A DNA stretch of 64,000 bases from Piper betle (Eukaryota; Streptophyta; Magnoliopsida; Piperales; Piperaceae): assembly GCA_033002965.1 (NCBI GenBank), contig JAURVB010013345.1, positions 62,001-126,000 on the forward strand, in the 5' to 3' direction. Below are positions 24,001-36,247 of this stretch, one piece after another. The notes beneath the pieces were generated by a model. The model had not been told where the DNA came from. It did no database searches and was given only the letters and a program-made list of their open reading frames with translations. Each line of letters starts with the position of its first letter. Position 1 is the first letter of the stretch. A program made the position numbers and the translations under genes.

Positions 24001-27000
24001 AACACAGATGAAGATAGAAAACAGTATTTGCACCCTTGGTTTTGACAAAAACTATGTCTCATGTTCTTCATTTACATCAATAACAGGACTTTCTTACCAT
24101 ACAAATATAACAAGGGAAATGACTTCGTACTATTTAATAAAAAACTAAGCACCTTATACTCACTGGTGCCATAAGATTCACTTTCATAAAATAAAATTTC
24201 ATGAATGGTGCTAAAATCTTCAACTTACCCTAGTAAATACATGTTTGATTGAAGAAGAAATATATGATTCAATCTGCTCCCTCTCAGATACATGATTCAT
24301 CTGCAAAGCCTACAATCAAAATGAAAGTATCATTTAACAGACATAGCAGTTGCATGGAGACTGCCAATGACAACTGCTAGAGTGGTTTTCGTAAGAGTTT
24401 AAAGCCAAGACTGTCTGCTCTAGTTCTAAGCGTCATCTCAAATCCCAGGCCATAGAGATATCTCAGTGAAAAGAGACTCAAATTCCAGTATGGATCTCAT
24501 CTCACTGACTTTCCAAAGGCGTATCATGTGACATCTAATTGAAAATTCAAACCTCAGATAAGCCTCCAGAATGAGTGGTTACCTTGTAGGATATTCAAAG
24601 TAACAAAAATAGAATATTGTTTAAATCATTTACGATAACAATGTGAATTGTCTGAGATATGCATAATAGGCTGATTGCCTAGCCTACCAGCCCAGGTTCT
24701 TCAAGAACAAGCCTTTGAGTTAGCATTGCAACTGTGAGCATACCCTCCATCATCAGAAAGCGCTGAAATATAAGCAAAAAAAGTGCCAGGTGCTGAGCAA
24801 CTGACTCTGAATGCCACGTGACATCATAAGAAAAATTTACCAACCCTAGTAATTCTGAAAATCAATTTATGAAAATAATAAGCCCTCAATGCATTAAAGA
24901 CAGCAACACCCATTCATCATGAATGCATCAATCTACTAAACCACTTCTATTAAGCAATTTTAAGACCAAAAAGAAAAACTCAGAAGAACTGAAAAGCTTA
25001 AGTAATTGTAAGACATTCATCACAAAGTTCTCAATGGGCAGCACTTCTAACCATATCACAATAATTTATTCAATCCCTACAGGCAATGTATATATGGTTG
25101 AAACTTTGGCCTCAAAAACAACGAGTTTCATACCATAAAGCACAGAGCCATGTTAAACATAAAAAAAGGAAATCATGTATTACAACTGTTTGATTACTCC
25201 AGACGTCTTGCAGTACAACACCCTCAAGTTTGCATTTGTGGTGAAAGCCCCGATGCCATGTATTTAATGCAGAACATCAGAACATTTCTTGTCGACTTCA
25301 GGATGTAATTTTTCATTCCTTTTGGCTTTTGGCCGGTTGTGGCTTAGGCTGCTTGTATTATTTCCCTTTTGGGTTATTATTAAATTTTAACTTCATTAAA
25401 AAAAAACATAAATTTCACTAGTCTTCCAACAAACATTAACTAAAGCAAACAAAAAAATACATGACTAATCCACAGCACTTCAAAATTCCAACGAATCAAG
25501 AGTTTAGAAAAAGAAAACCATCTCCAGAATTCTCGCAATCATTTTGAAAAAAAGAAAATCGTTCAAGAGGGCTATGCAAACATGCTTTACAAAATAAAGG
25601 TGGAAATACAGGCATGCAAAATGAAAACTATAGTATATACGTGACAGGATAATGAAACAATACAATACAAACATTCTCAAAGTTTAATCCAACCTCAGAA
25701 AAGTGAAGATGATAGTCCCCCAATTGCCTATCTACCCACTGCTGCATTGGCAACAAGAATGACTCCATGAATGTAAAATCTTGAGACCTCTGTTCGCCTT
25801 CAATTGAACAGCGAAGATTCTTCAAGTGCAATCTTTCCTGTGGGCCCAATTGCTCTTTCAATGGTATCTTTCTCAACTGTTCAATTGAATGTAGCAGGAC
25901 GCGCTGTTCTCCCGTAACAACAAACTGAGGATTGAAAATTTTGAGTATCAGTTGAATTCAACTAAAAAGATATATCAGAGGTTATCATATCCTTAATCAC
26001 AAAAACATGAAACAAATAGACAACAAACTAGTGAAATGATAGAAAAATTTTTGGCATCAATTGACAAATAAAGAAAGACGCAACTATCTCCATTCAGTTT
26101 TTCTCTACCAAACAAATCAAGCCAATGCACTATTAGGAAACAGGTTAACTACATAACAATTCCTCTTCACTATGTTTCTCAGAAAGAAAAACGTACTTCA
26201 AGAAATTTAACAAGAGGAATACAAAACAAAACTTTGAAAAATTAACCGATTTACTTGAGAAAAACTCAAAGACTTTAAAATTATATACATTTGATTATAT
26301 AAGTTCTCTAAAATAGTTCCTTCTATGACCAGGACAACATTTCCAAAAAGAAGTTTAATTTTTCCACCGACCTAGCTGTCAAGCACACGTCCTACACACA
26401 ATTTTTTTAAACCCTACCATCTCAAACAACTTTTCTCCAACTCTCATCTCTAATGTTAAAGCTAAAAATGTTTCCATGCAAGGGATAAATGTATATTAGC
26501 GCCTTCCAGTTTTATCACCCATCAACTTCATAGCACTTCAACAATGACAGTTCTTTATATGACTGGCCCATTGCCAACCTGCACATTCAGCTACATTTGA
26601 ACAGGGACTCAAAAGATACACCACAAAAAAGACATAACTCATTCCAGATAGAAATGAAAGCTATTTCCATTAACTTTAGATGTGCAGCAGCATATTTTAC
26701 TTGTATGAAGCACACAGCATAGTCCCACCATATGCGACCCCACTAATTGGAAAGAGAGTCCCTAAACAAGACATACATTCATTTTTAACCTATGGGTAGT
26801 TGACTGAGACCCACCTTTGAGTTCACCTTATCCTCCTTTTTAAAAATATTAAACTTCCCTCTTTTACTAATGTATTTTTTTCTCGATCGGGTCGATGGTA
26901 AAAGATTTGGTAGAAAACTGAACTTCTTGGTCCTCTAATTAGAGGATTATATTGCACCTGTATACAACTATTATCCTTTTTACAATAAAAGAAGGGGAAA

Positions 27001-30000
27001 TTAACATTCATGATGAGAAGAAAGAGAAGATATATGTAGAATTCAGACGAAGTGAAATTCAAGACATAAATTTAAAACAAAATTTGTTGGGGAAAGAAAG
27101 CCCATTTCTTAACTATAGGCAATCTCTTTAAGTTCAACTAACCTGCCGAAATAGAATCCATGCGTAGCACGTATAATGAATCGTCTCTGTGATGCCTAAC
27201 ATCCGCCATGTAGACTTAAGCAGCTCAAGAATTTCTTCAACTTCCTGAAATGGCTTATAATAATGTTCCACAATTTCAACAAAATCAACAGAAATTCATC
27301 AATTTAGAAATTTTCAAACCTCTGCAAGCTTTCCTTCATCTAAAACATCAAAAACACTTGCAAGCAGCTTCTCATAAAGCTTAACATTAAGATGGTATCC
27401 ATCAGCCCAGTGGCAAACTTCCCCAGTTAAGTCACCTCGGGCTGGCCTCTCAGTAAGTGAAATGGCAATATCTCGAAGGGATCTTAAGCATTCACTTCGT
27501 TGAATTTGACCACTGGAACCTGGTAGACTCTGTCATACTGAGCAGTCAGATTGATTAATTTTTGCACATAAATCTTCATCAAATATTTTGCAATTATGAA
27601 AATGATAATATTACAAATGAACTAATAGCTCTTTTATAAAATGCAACTAATATGTCACATCTCACATGCCAAGATATTGTTCAAACACAAGCTCAAGAAA
27701 ATTGCAGAGTTGTATTCTATTAAGACACTGTTTAGTACGATATAATGAATTGGGGAATAAACAGCAAAATTATGGATTTGACAAGAATTTTGGGGATAAA
27801 TTATGGCACTTTTTAGGGTTCGTCAGCATTCTTGAGTTGACTGAAATTGCATTGCAAAAGAAAATTTATAAAAACCAAACAAAAAAATTCTGGTGACCTA
27901 TTAGGCATACGACTTAATACCCAATAGCCTAATGGGCTCATTATCCCTCAACCACGACCCTAATGGGCATATATATATATAGCTTAATAGAATATCCATG
28001 AGTGATTTAAATTATCTTGAGACAATAAAGACAGTAAGAACAGCTTCCTCATCAAGAACCATCAATTTCTTCTTACTACACTGTAATATTGACATCAAGG
28101 ATATAACTAGAGAGTTAAATGAAGGTTCCAAAACTGAGATAAAAGTCCATCTAAGCCGCTGAGTTCCTTTAAGCACAGCAATATGCACATAACTTAAAAA
28201 AAAAAATCCACATAACTTCTGTCTATGACTTCTTATTCCAAGCCTCTTACAGAGCTGACATAGAAAATATAATGTTTCCCGAATTACATACCTCTGATTC
28301 CTCAATCTTCTTCAACAAAATTCTAAGTTCACTTTCCTTGTGTCGAGATTCTCCAAATCCAACCACAGGATGATTCAGAAGACCCTCCTCCAGCATATTT
28401 AACTGAAAAACAGTATATTGAAAAAGAGTATCGAAAGATGTAGATTATGAAAGCATTTTTTATGCCATGATAGCCTACCTGCCTCTTTTGCCATCTCAGA
28501 TATGTCTTTATGTCCGAAAATTCTGAGCGTGAAATGCAGCATAATAGCTCTAAAGGAATCAAGAGCGTATCCATCCGCTTCCCCTCCTTACCAACAAGAG
28601 CGTGGAGTAAACCTTGTCTTGTTCTCATGTCCATAGCCTCAGATATCTGCATATAAACAAACAAAAATTTTTGGATGGCAAACTGCATTTCATTACTAGC
28701 AAGCTGACTTTCTTGGATAATCATCCTTAATTCCAAATGGAAATTTTGCAGGATCAAATCAGCATTATATTTCTGATGTTAGCCACTAGACCAAAAGGGA
28801 GGCATGCAACTGTTACAGGAAATAGTTTACCCAGACTCCAACGAACAAACAAATACATTTTTCCTCAAGAATCAATTATCACGACCTACAAGTACACTAA
28901 AAGCTCTTTATTACTTCTCAACATAAAGGCCAAAAACTAACAATTTAAAAATGCATAAAATCATTACAATTATACTGGATTGACACTTTCTCAATCAGTG
29001 TCGTTTGAGATAAGGTGAATGCGGACCATGATGATTTTGATTGAAAATCAGTCGTGGAAATTGTTAAATAAGCATGTTAAGGTAGATGATCAAAGTGACT
29101 CATATATATTGACGGAAAAAGTTGTGACCTCTAGTTGAACACGCATGATCTCCAACAAAGCAGTCAATCCTGATGGACGTTGGGAATGAGAGACAACATT
29201 TTCACTTCTACTTCGAGCAAGTTTCCGAATTATTCTTGATTTTTTGTCCTTTTTCTTTTCTTTTACTGGAACTATGAGGCCTCTGTAAATAAAACCAGAG
29301 ATGGTTAAGGCGTACTGCACAACATAATTGTCAAATGCTGCATTTCATATAAACAAAAAATATAAATAGTTGCATACCCAGAAGCACCGGCAGATGCTAG
29401 AAGAATTTCATACGCTGATTCACGAAGGTCATCATCGGTAATCCCTGAAATATACTTCTTCAATGTATCAAATTCAACCAAATAAAACTAGAAAGGAATT
29501 AACAACCTTAATACATTTCATAAAACACGGGAAAAAAGTTTCAGTTTTGAAGCCAGCAGTAAAATCTACAACAAATAAAATTGTTAGCCAAACAGCATCT
29601 TATAGATATTTATACAAACTTTGAATTATCTCATTACTGTAAATGTATCTTATACAGTCAGGTAACAAGCACAGATAAGCACAGATAAACAAGAACCGCA
29701 TAGAACTTCTTGAAACATTCACAAATTTGTCTTGTATGTTTAATCACTTAAGTTTAAAAATTCTTAAGACATTTTCCACAAATTCTTATACCCGTTGCAA
29801 AAGGAGGCAGTTTCAGCAAAAGATCGGCAGCAGAGTCAGGAAGGCGCCTTGAAGACCGCCTGCTCTGCACTTCCTCTTCCTCGTCCTCCTCGTCAAAATC
29901 ATCAATGTCATCAACAGAGAAGTCCTGAATTTGTGCTGAGTGAAGAGACAGCGACTTTGACAAACTTGATGCAATAGGCGTCTGCTGAGAAACGGGAATA

Positions 30001-30803
30001 GGTGGCGGGATCCTAGTAGGCGGCAACCCTGAATCAGCCGGATGAGTAACCAGAAAGAACTCCTCAACAAATCCAGCATTGTTCTGACACAAATTATTTC
30101 GCAAGTGATCAAAATTAGATCCCGCTAAAATTCTTAAATCAGAAGAGCTTTTCATTCTATTACCAGATCGTATAACAAAATCTCAAAGATCGTCCATAAC
30201 CAGTGAGTATTTAGTCAGCAATTATGGGAGGAATGATTAGAAATATATCATAATATAGCTAAGATAAAATAAAACAACGAGTCATCGCTTGAAGCAAATA
30301 AGTGGACAGACAAACTCACCCTGGGAGGGAAAAAGAGGGCGTCGTGATAATCTCGGATCGCTTCCGAGAGGTCAAGCACGTCGCCTACAAATACAAAATA
30401 AAAAAAATTAGGAAAAAAAAGCAGCGAAACAATTTGAAGCAACCATTTGGAAAGAAAAATAGATTTTTCATATATGGTCATTAAAAGCAAGCAAGCAAGT
30501 AGCAAGCCAACCTTTCTTAGCGCAAGCGAGGACATGGTCGATGCTGACCTCGTCGAGGTTGACGTCGTCGAGGGAGACGGCGCCGGGGGCATGACAACCC
30601 GCTTGACGAGGTTGGCGGAAAGGACGAAGCCGAGGAGGGCGCGGCGGTCCCTCCGGTAACGCTGGATAAGCTCGATGGCACTGCCCGCCCTGCATTTCCA
30701 TACACCAAAACATGAACTCGGCCCCTACCACTGGTCGAAGATTCTATATGGAATAGATGCGAGAGGAGATAAAAGAGGAGCAAAGAGATACTTACTCTTC
30801 CAT
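18024..30803 (-). CDS. PATL1: PATROL1-like MUN-domain (DUF810, Munc13-like) protein; three apparent 1-nt deletions
   Basis: PATROL1 family proteins are plant Munc13-like tethering factors; Arabidopsis PATROL1 moves the H+-ATPase AHA1 to the guard-cell membrane. I could place 26 coding exons: 30796-30803, 30512-30689, 30320-30384, 29792-30083, 29378-29444, 29129-29282, 28479-28646, 28292-28402, 27320-27529, 27143-27244, 25694-25924, 24688-24762, 24229-24309, 23765-23950, 23524-23682, 23083-23175, 22603-22674, 22386-22503, 22052-22229, 21207-21285, 20844-20957, 20609-20715, 20126-20203, 19950-20045, 18970-19064, 18024-18185. All splice sites are GT-AG. Landmarks: SAIELIQRYRRDRR, DDIDDFDEED, GLIVPVKEKKKDKK, LTGEVCHWADGYHL, RWNPISPQQRHGSS, SQFLKKQYKLPRSAA. 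Frames agree throughout except for one missing base in each of three homopolymers (30585-30589, 22148-22153, 19032-19034). With those bases the protein is 1093 residues, near PATROL1's roughly 1100. Probably a functional gene with assembly errors. Confidence 0.92.
18357..18704. mobile_element. Tourist-like MITE in last intron of PATROL1-like gene
   Basis: About 350 bp with imperfect terminal inverted repeats: left AGGTCTGATTGGTTGTC, right (reverse complement) GGGCTTGCTTGGTTGG. Flanked by TTA on both sides, the 3-bp duplication typical of PIF/Harbinger elements. No coding capacity. Superfamily assignment is tentative. Confidence 0.45.
19455..19630. repeat. Degenerate intronic repeat, copy 1
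   Basis: In the intron between the last two-but-one exons of the PATROL1-like gene. Contains GGTCCCGAGCATGGATAAAA followed about 100 bases later by ATGGATTCTAGACAGGAATT. A second diverged copy with the same two landmarks lies at about 21450-21560. The parent family is not identified. Confidence 0.35.
21450..21560. repeat. Degenerate intronic repeat, copy 2
   Basis: Contains GGTCCCAAACCTAGATAAAG and then ATGAATCCTAGATAAGGAAT, matching the landmarks of the copy at 19455-19630 in the same order and orientation, with a shorter middle. Located in another intron of the PATROL1-like gene. Confidence 0.35.
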
Positions 30804-32224
30804 GGCGACGGTTGAGGAGATGGGATCGGAGGCTACTCACAAGGCGGCCATTTCAATTTGGTCGAAAGGGCGGAGAATGCGGCGAAGAAATGGGAGGGAA
30901 GATCTGGGAAAAGAGGTGGAGAAGACGCCTGAGATCAGGCGACGCCGCTTCGCTCATTGCCCGTGGTCGGGTCGGGCCGGGCTGCGGGCGTGGATGCGGT
31001 GTTATTTGGATAAGTCGGTCGGACAATCAAGAAGGGGGAAAATAAGATTAATGATATTTTTTTACGTATTAATGATAATTAATTAGTTAAAGACCCGTGC
31101 AAGACTCGCATTGAATATTTATAATATTTAATATAAAATATCTTAAGCATAATAATTTATATTGCATGTAATAAAAAATCCATTTTTTTTGTTGATATGA
31201 TTTCATCCTAAAATATATTATTAGCCAAAATCAAAAGGAAGCTTAAACGTTTTTATTTCAACCTTTCTTACTACCGGTCACCGGGCAACGTGTCAATGTA
31301 ATATTTTTCTTTGAGACCGTACGAAGAAAAATGTAAAACGTTTGGCATATATTTGAGTTAGTTATGATGTAAAATATTTTTATTAAAATTTCCTTATTTT
31401 TTGTATTTTTTTATAAGATAATTTTTAAAGATCGAATTTTTAAGGGGATCGCTTGGTAGAAATCCTATTTATAAATCTCTATAAAATGCTCTAGAAATAA
31501 AATTTTTAAATCGAATATTAATATTGTACCATAAATTATCCATCTTTCTCCCCGCCTTCGGAGTTCTCGGACCAACATAACCATTCCCAAATGTAAAGCA
31601 ATGAATCATCACATTGGAATAAGACAACAAACTTGCTCAAAATAATTGATGTACGCTTGCAGTTGAAAACGTATATAATTGAAGCCACCGTCAGCCGTTG
31701 GACTGTTGTTGCTGTTATAAGAAGTTCTCCCAGCTACGAATTAGAAGAGAACATTGGGCGCTGTTATGTGTGCACAGTGCAGGATGCATCAGTAATCCCT
31801 TGCAAATTAAGGCTTCGGTAGTTGGTACAAGATCAAAGATCAATCTCGGCTCTGAAAAAAAACACTCATAATTCAAATATTAGTACTTGGGAATCACCTT
31901 GTTGTGGTGCCCTTATTGTTTAGGTTGATGAAGTTGATTAAGGCCGAGACAGAAAAACAAAAACAAGCACGTGGGCGCGTGGAAATGTTTTTTCAAGTTG
32001 CAAGCCCTTTTGATCTTAATTTAGGTTCTTACCCACCAAAAAAAAAACACGTGGTGTGAATGATTTCACCAAATTAAGGATTGAAAGAGTGTCCCATTTT
32101 GATGAGACAAATTTAAGATTTAAGTTGCTTTTAGTTAATCCGCCTGAAAACGTGTGTGAATAACGAAACACGAAGAACAGTGGAACAACATGCCCAACTC
32201 AGATAAACACAAACATAAATCATA

Positions 32225-32307
32225 CATAGTAGAAGGTTAAAGAAAGCTTAGTATGATAAAGACATGCATAAAACATGCATAGTAGAAGGTTAAAGAAAGC
32301 TTAGTAT
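32225..32307. repeat. 30-bp direct duplication
   Basis: CATAGTAGAAGGTTAAAGAA... is repeated exactly at 32225-32254 and 32278-32307, separated by 23 bases. It lies in the interval upstream of VQ gene 1. Confidence 0.8.
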
Positions 32308-32531
32308 TAGTATCAGATAAAACATAACATTAACTGTAAGATGTTATGGCCGATTATTTTTCAGTTGGCATTTATGTTTACTATATTTTGTAATTAGCGG
32401 CGGTAAAACTGCGAGCCCACAAGCCCCGGCATCGACCAGAACGTTAACGTACTAATAAGTCACTTTTTAAAGTAGGCTCAGAGGCGGGCCCAATATAGTG
32501 GACCCGAAACCCGCTGATTTCTTCACTACTA

Positions 32532-32562
32532 TGACGTCAGCGCCCCATTAGTAGATGACGTC
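32532..32562 (+). promoter_or_regulatory. Paired TGACG (TGA/bZIP) motifs upstream of VQ gene 1
   Basis: TGACGTCA at 32532-32539 and TGACGTC at 32556-32562, start-to-start spacing 24 bases. TGACG is the binding core of TGA-type bZIP factors, which mediate salicylic-acid responses. The position, about 0.6 kb before the VQ start, fits a proximal promoter. Spacing differs from a classical as-1 element, so function is inferred. Confidence 0.4.
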
Positions 32563-33148
32563 TTGATCTGATCCACCAATTAGAGGTCGACGCCTGGCCA
32601 GAAAAAGGGTGGGCATCCATCCACTGGATGCTTTAGACGTGCATTAGATTCCGGATAGACAAGTTCCAATCGCACCCACTTGTCTCCCAGTTTCCTTCTC
32701 TCACTTTGCTACCTCCCAATCTTCTCCTGTTGTCCCTCTTTCTCATTCCTTTCCCGGCACTATTATTTTTAGCACACCAACGACCACCAACAAAAGCTTT
32801 ATTAATTTCCATGAACATGCTTGCTCATACCCATCTCACAGTTTCATGATGGTTTGATCTTCTGCTGCCCTTGGTAACAGGAGCATTGTCTACTGATTAG
32901 GAAGGTACACCTGCTTCTTATACATAAAGTTTGTATTTTATGTAAAATATTATGGGGAATAGCTGGAGATGAACGAATGGTAGCTGCGCGGAGTACAAAG
33001 TACAAATACCCATCAGTGCATCCCCCCTTTGCTAGTTGTTTCACATCGCCAACTCTTTCTATGCGTATGGTGGATTGATTCCATTTATTGGCTCCTGGTG
33101 GGGAGCTCCTCTACTGAAGCTGTACTGTTGTACTACGCTCCTAATGTG

Positions 33149-33640
33149 ATGGAAAAGCTGGGCCAAGTCCAACAGAAAAAAGGGAAAGCCAAAAAGGTGA
33201 AGCCGATCAAGGTGGTGTACATCTCCAACCCTATGAGGGTCACCACCTCTCCCTCCCAGTTCCGGGCTTTAGTGCAGGGGCTCACCGGCCAGGACGCCGA
33301 CCCTCCTCTTGAGACCGCCAATTTGTCTCCACCCGATAGCAGCAGCTGCCGAGATGCTAGCGCTAGAACTGATGTTGAGAGCGATGTGCAGGTCACAACC
33401 CCGGCCACCCCATTAGCAAAACAGGACCATGGTCATGAGCTGCGGCCTTTTACCTCGTCTCAGGCAGCGGCTCCGTCCGATCAGGAGGAGGGGAGGAGCA
33501 TAAGCATTAATAATGGAGCTTCGACGTTTGAGCAGCTGTTGGAGGAGGTATTCGATCCTCGGCCGACCATGGAGGGCTTCGCTGGCTTCAACTTTCCTTC
33601 TCCCGATCCCTTTCATGACTATGACCACCCAGATGGATAG
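33149..33640 (+). CDS. SIB1-like VQ-motif protein, copy 1
   Basis: Intronless 163-residue protein. The lysine-rich N-terminus (QQKKGKAKKVKPIK) leads into VVYISNPMRV and the VQ motif FRALVQGLTG at residues 38-47, the arrangement of Arabidopsis SIGMA FACTOR BINDING PROTEIN 1/2. In that family the VQ motif binds WRKY33-type factors in the nucleus, and the proteins can also enter plastids. The C-terminus is acidic and Ser/Pro rich, with a hydrophobic MEGFAGFNF patch like the SIB C-terminus. I chose the start at MEKLGQVQQ; the frame is open upstream to an ATG at 33029, but that extension is unlike the family. Related to the copy at 42.6 kb. Confidence 0.88.
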   Translation: MEKLGQVQQKKGKAKKVKPIKVVYISNPMRVTTSPSQFRALVQGLTGQDADPPLETANLSPPDSSSCRDASARTDVESDVQVTTPATPLAKQDHGHELRPFTSSQAAAPSDQEEGRSISINNGASTFEQLLEEVFDPRPTMEGFAGFNFPSPDPFHDYDHPDG

Positions 33641-36198
33641 AAAATAGTACTAGAACTGTAGTGCTGCATGTCGATCGGCTTGCTACCAAGCGGTGATCTA
33701 ACTGCCTCTTCAAGGATCTTCCCTTTTTCTTATTTTTTCGCTTGTTTTCATTTTCACTTGTTCGCGGTCATCAATGACGAAAGCTACCATCGGGCTGCAA
33801 ATTAGCTTTGTGGTAACAAGTGCTTCGCTTTCATACCTGATTCATGTTTTCATCATTTAGAACTGGCAAATTTCCATTTGGACCAATTTGCATGTCGGTG
33901 ATGCATACAAGTAGCTGTGGACAATATTTTCACGACATTTTGGACACATCTAAATCGAACTGTTCAAACCCTGTTTGCCTATACATAAAGATGTGTGTTC
34001 ATTGAAGTGTTTTCTAGTATGAACTGCACTTTGTTTTTGCATAGCTGCGGGGAGTCAAGCATCACCACTTAGGCATCACTTCTTGAGCTCGGATTCCCAA
34101 AACGGTACGTAGTTGGAATGATAATTCATGTTGTCGGCAAAAAATGTGGACATGCTAGTTCAGCAAGCATGCATCCGTCTCCAATCTTAGCACAAAATTT
34201 TGGGCATAGCTGCTGTTGGAATTCTCGGCTCAAATCCTGATAGCACGCATTTATCCCATGAAGTGACGATGTCATACTGGTTTCTTTGGAGAACCATGAA
34301 AAACGAATATTTTTACCAGGTATTCTTCTTTGAACGGGAAAGTACATTTTTTCTCTTAAACTTCAATTAATTGTTGACTTGCATTGTCCACGATATTTTT
34401 AATGTGTTTCTTGCTATACTGAACAGCTTTTAATAAGAGGTTTTAGATGATCTTTGGATTTGGAAGTAAGTAAAGTGCAGCTGGCCAGGCTGACGGTAAC
34501 TATGTAAAAATGTATCCAGCGTATCTTCTTTTCGATATCATAGAATATGATAAATATTTGTTAGTTTCTTACATATAAGAGCGTGCTCACCTATAGTTAA
34601 TAAATGAGATGGATTAACATAAGTATGGCGTCTTTACATAATTGTCATAAATAGGTCAAAATCTTGGAAACTTGTATTAGCAAAGGCTAATAGTACTGAT
34701 TGGTAACGTGAAGCAATAATCTTAATTAATATTGCAGTGGAGATCTGCGTGTATTTCTACGGAACCTGAACTGGAACAGTCATTATGATCTTATCTTTAT
34801 TCATTTGCCCCAGTTCTAGAAAATAGATTTTCTATCCCAAAAAACTGTAGCAAGTAGTGACAATGTCATAAATTTTCACTTTGGAAAAAAAATTGCCGTA
34901 ACTTTCCAAGAATAAAGCAGAACATATGCATGCATCCTTCTCATAAATTAAGAAGTACGTACTTTACCTTTTCAAGCTGCTTTGGTCTTCCCTTTTCCCC
35001 AATAATCTGACCTGATACTGGTTTGAAAAATATCACTAAAACAAAAATCTAATTTAACTAAAGTTTATTCTACGTAATTTCTCTCTTTTTTTTTCAACAT
35101 AAACATTTACATAATTTCTCTTTACAGTTGAACATTTACAACATAGAAAATTCTCTCCATAATTATCTGTTTATTCAATTACCAGAGCCAATATACTCCA
35201 CGTTATAATTACCTATAGAAACTTCAATGGTTAACCATACCCAATTTTGACGTGTATTAATATTATGTACAGCAGCGTCGTGGAAAGTTTTATGTACCTA
35301 CGTTTAATTGTAAATATACAGGTATATTACTGTATGCAAATATCTAAAAAGAATATGGTTAATTATATTTTTAACCATATATTAAAATCATACGTAAATA
35401 AACTGTAGCTCAATGGGGTATTTTTTAAGTGTATTAAGTAATTTTTTTCTATGGAGTTGATTGGGGGTCCTAGTAATTGAATTTACATTTTTTACAAAGT
35501 AAGCAAGATGTTACGCATAGTGTGACCTAAGTTAGAGATAAACTCTAATTATATAGATAAATTCCTGTTAAATAATGAGATAGATTATAATCATATAGTA
35601 TCTTACATATAGGTAATTCTAGTTTTAAAGGTAGACTCTAATTGAATAATAAGATACATTACAATAATTTGTTTTGTTTTTTTTTTTAATTTTATTGTAT
35701 TTTGATTGGCCTAATCTCCCACTTTTCATTAGAACCCAACTTTTACTTAGTTTTCCTCCTTTACTAATAAGAGCAGATTAGGTTGGCTTGTCTACAGAAG
35801 TTACACTTTCCTAACATTTAGAAATTTTGTTGACTTGTCAAGAGCATCTTCAAGAAGCATCACAAGTATTACTGAAAAATATCAATTTAGATAGTTGGTT
35901 TAAGATTGATTGGTTCTTTAAAGTTGAAAAGCATTAGCATATTACTTTATTTTAAGTTGGTCTTTGCCCAAGGTTGGAGTGGTACATAAGTGATAAGCCC
36001 CAGGTGTTCTTCAATAATAAATAATAATAAACTTGAAAATAAAAAATTCCCAATCTGTGTCTTTCAACCTTGGATAAAATCGAACCTTAAAATTTTAAAT
36101 GAACTATGAGTAGATTGTTTCTCTTTTTTTCTTTTGTTGTGAAGCCTAATTTAAATGCTAATCATAATCACTGGGAAGGGATACAGATAAAGCTGCAG

Positions 36199-36247
36199 AG
36201 GAGAGCAATAGTTCTTATATAAAAGGAGAGCAATAGTTCTTATATAA
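36199..36247. repeat. 24-bp tandem duplication
   Basis: AGGAGAGCAATAGTTCTTAT followed by ATAA occurs at 36199-36222 and again at 36224-36247, one base apart. Confidence 0.75.

Larger units (their letters stand above)
30804..33148. other. Intergenic between PATROL1-like gene (-) and VQ gene 1 (+)
   Basis: Divergent promoter interval. The first 200 bases are GC-rich and are probably the PATROL1-like leader and promoter. The rest is AT-rich. It holds a 30-bp direct duplication (32225-32254 and 32278-32307) and a pair of TGACG motifs, both listed separately. No other gene seen. Confidence 0.5.

Noticed and set aside
25200..25410. T-rich/A-tailed segment in a PATROL1-like intron, possible LINE or SINE 3' end
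   Set aside because: An A tract is present at the end, but no target duplication or recognisable element body was found.
33029..33148. Upstream ATG extending VQ gene 1 by 40 residues
   Set aside because: The extension is hydrophobic and unlike SIB N-termini. The start at 33149 gives a typical protein.
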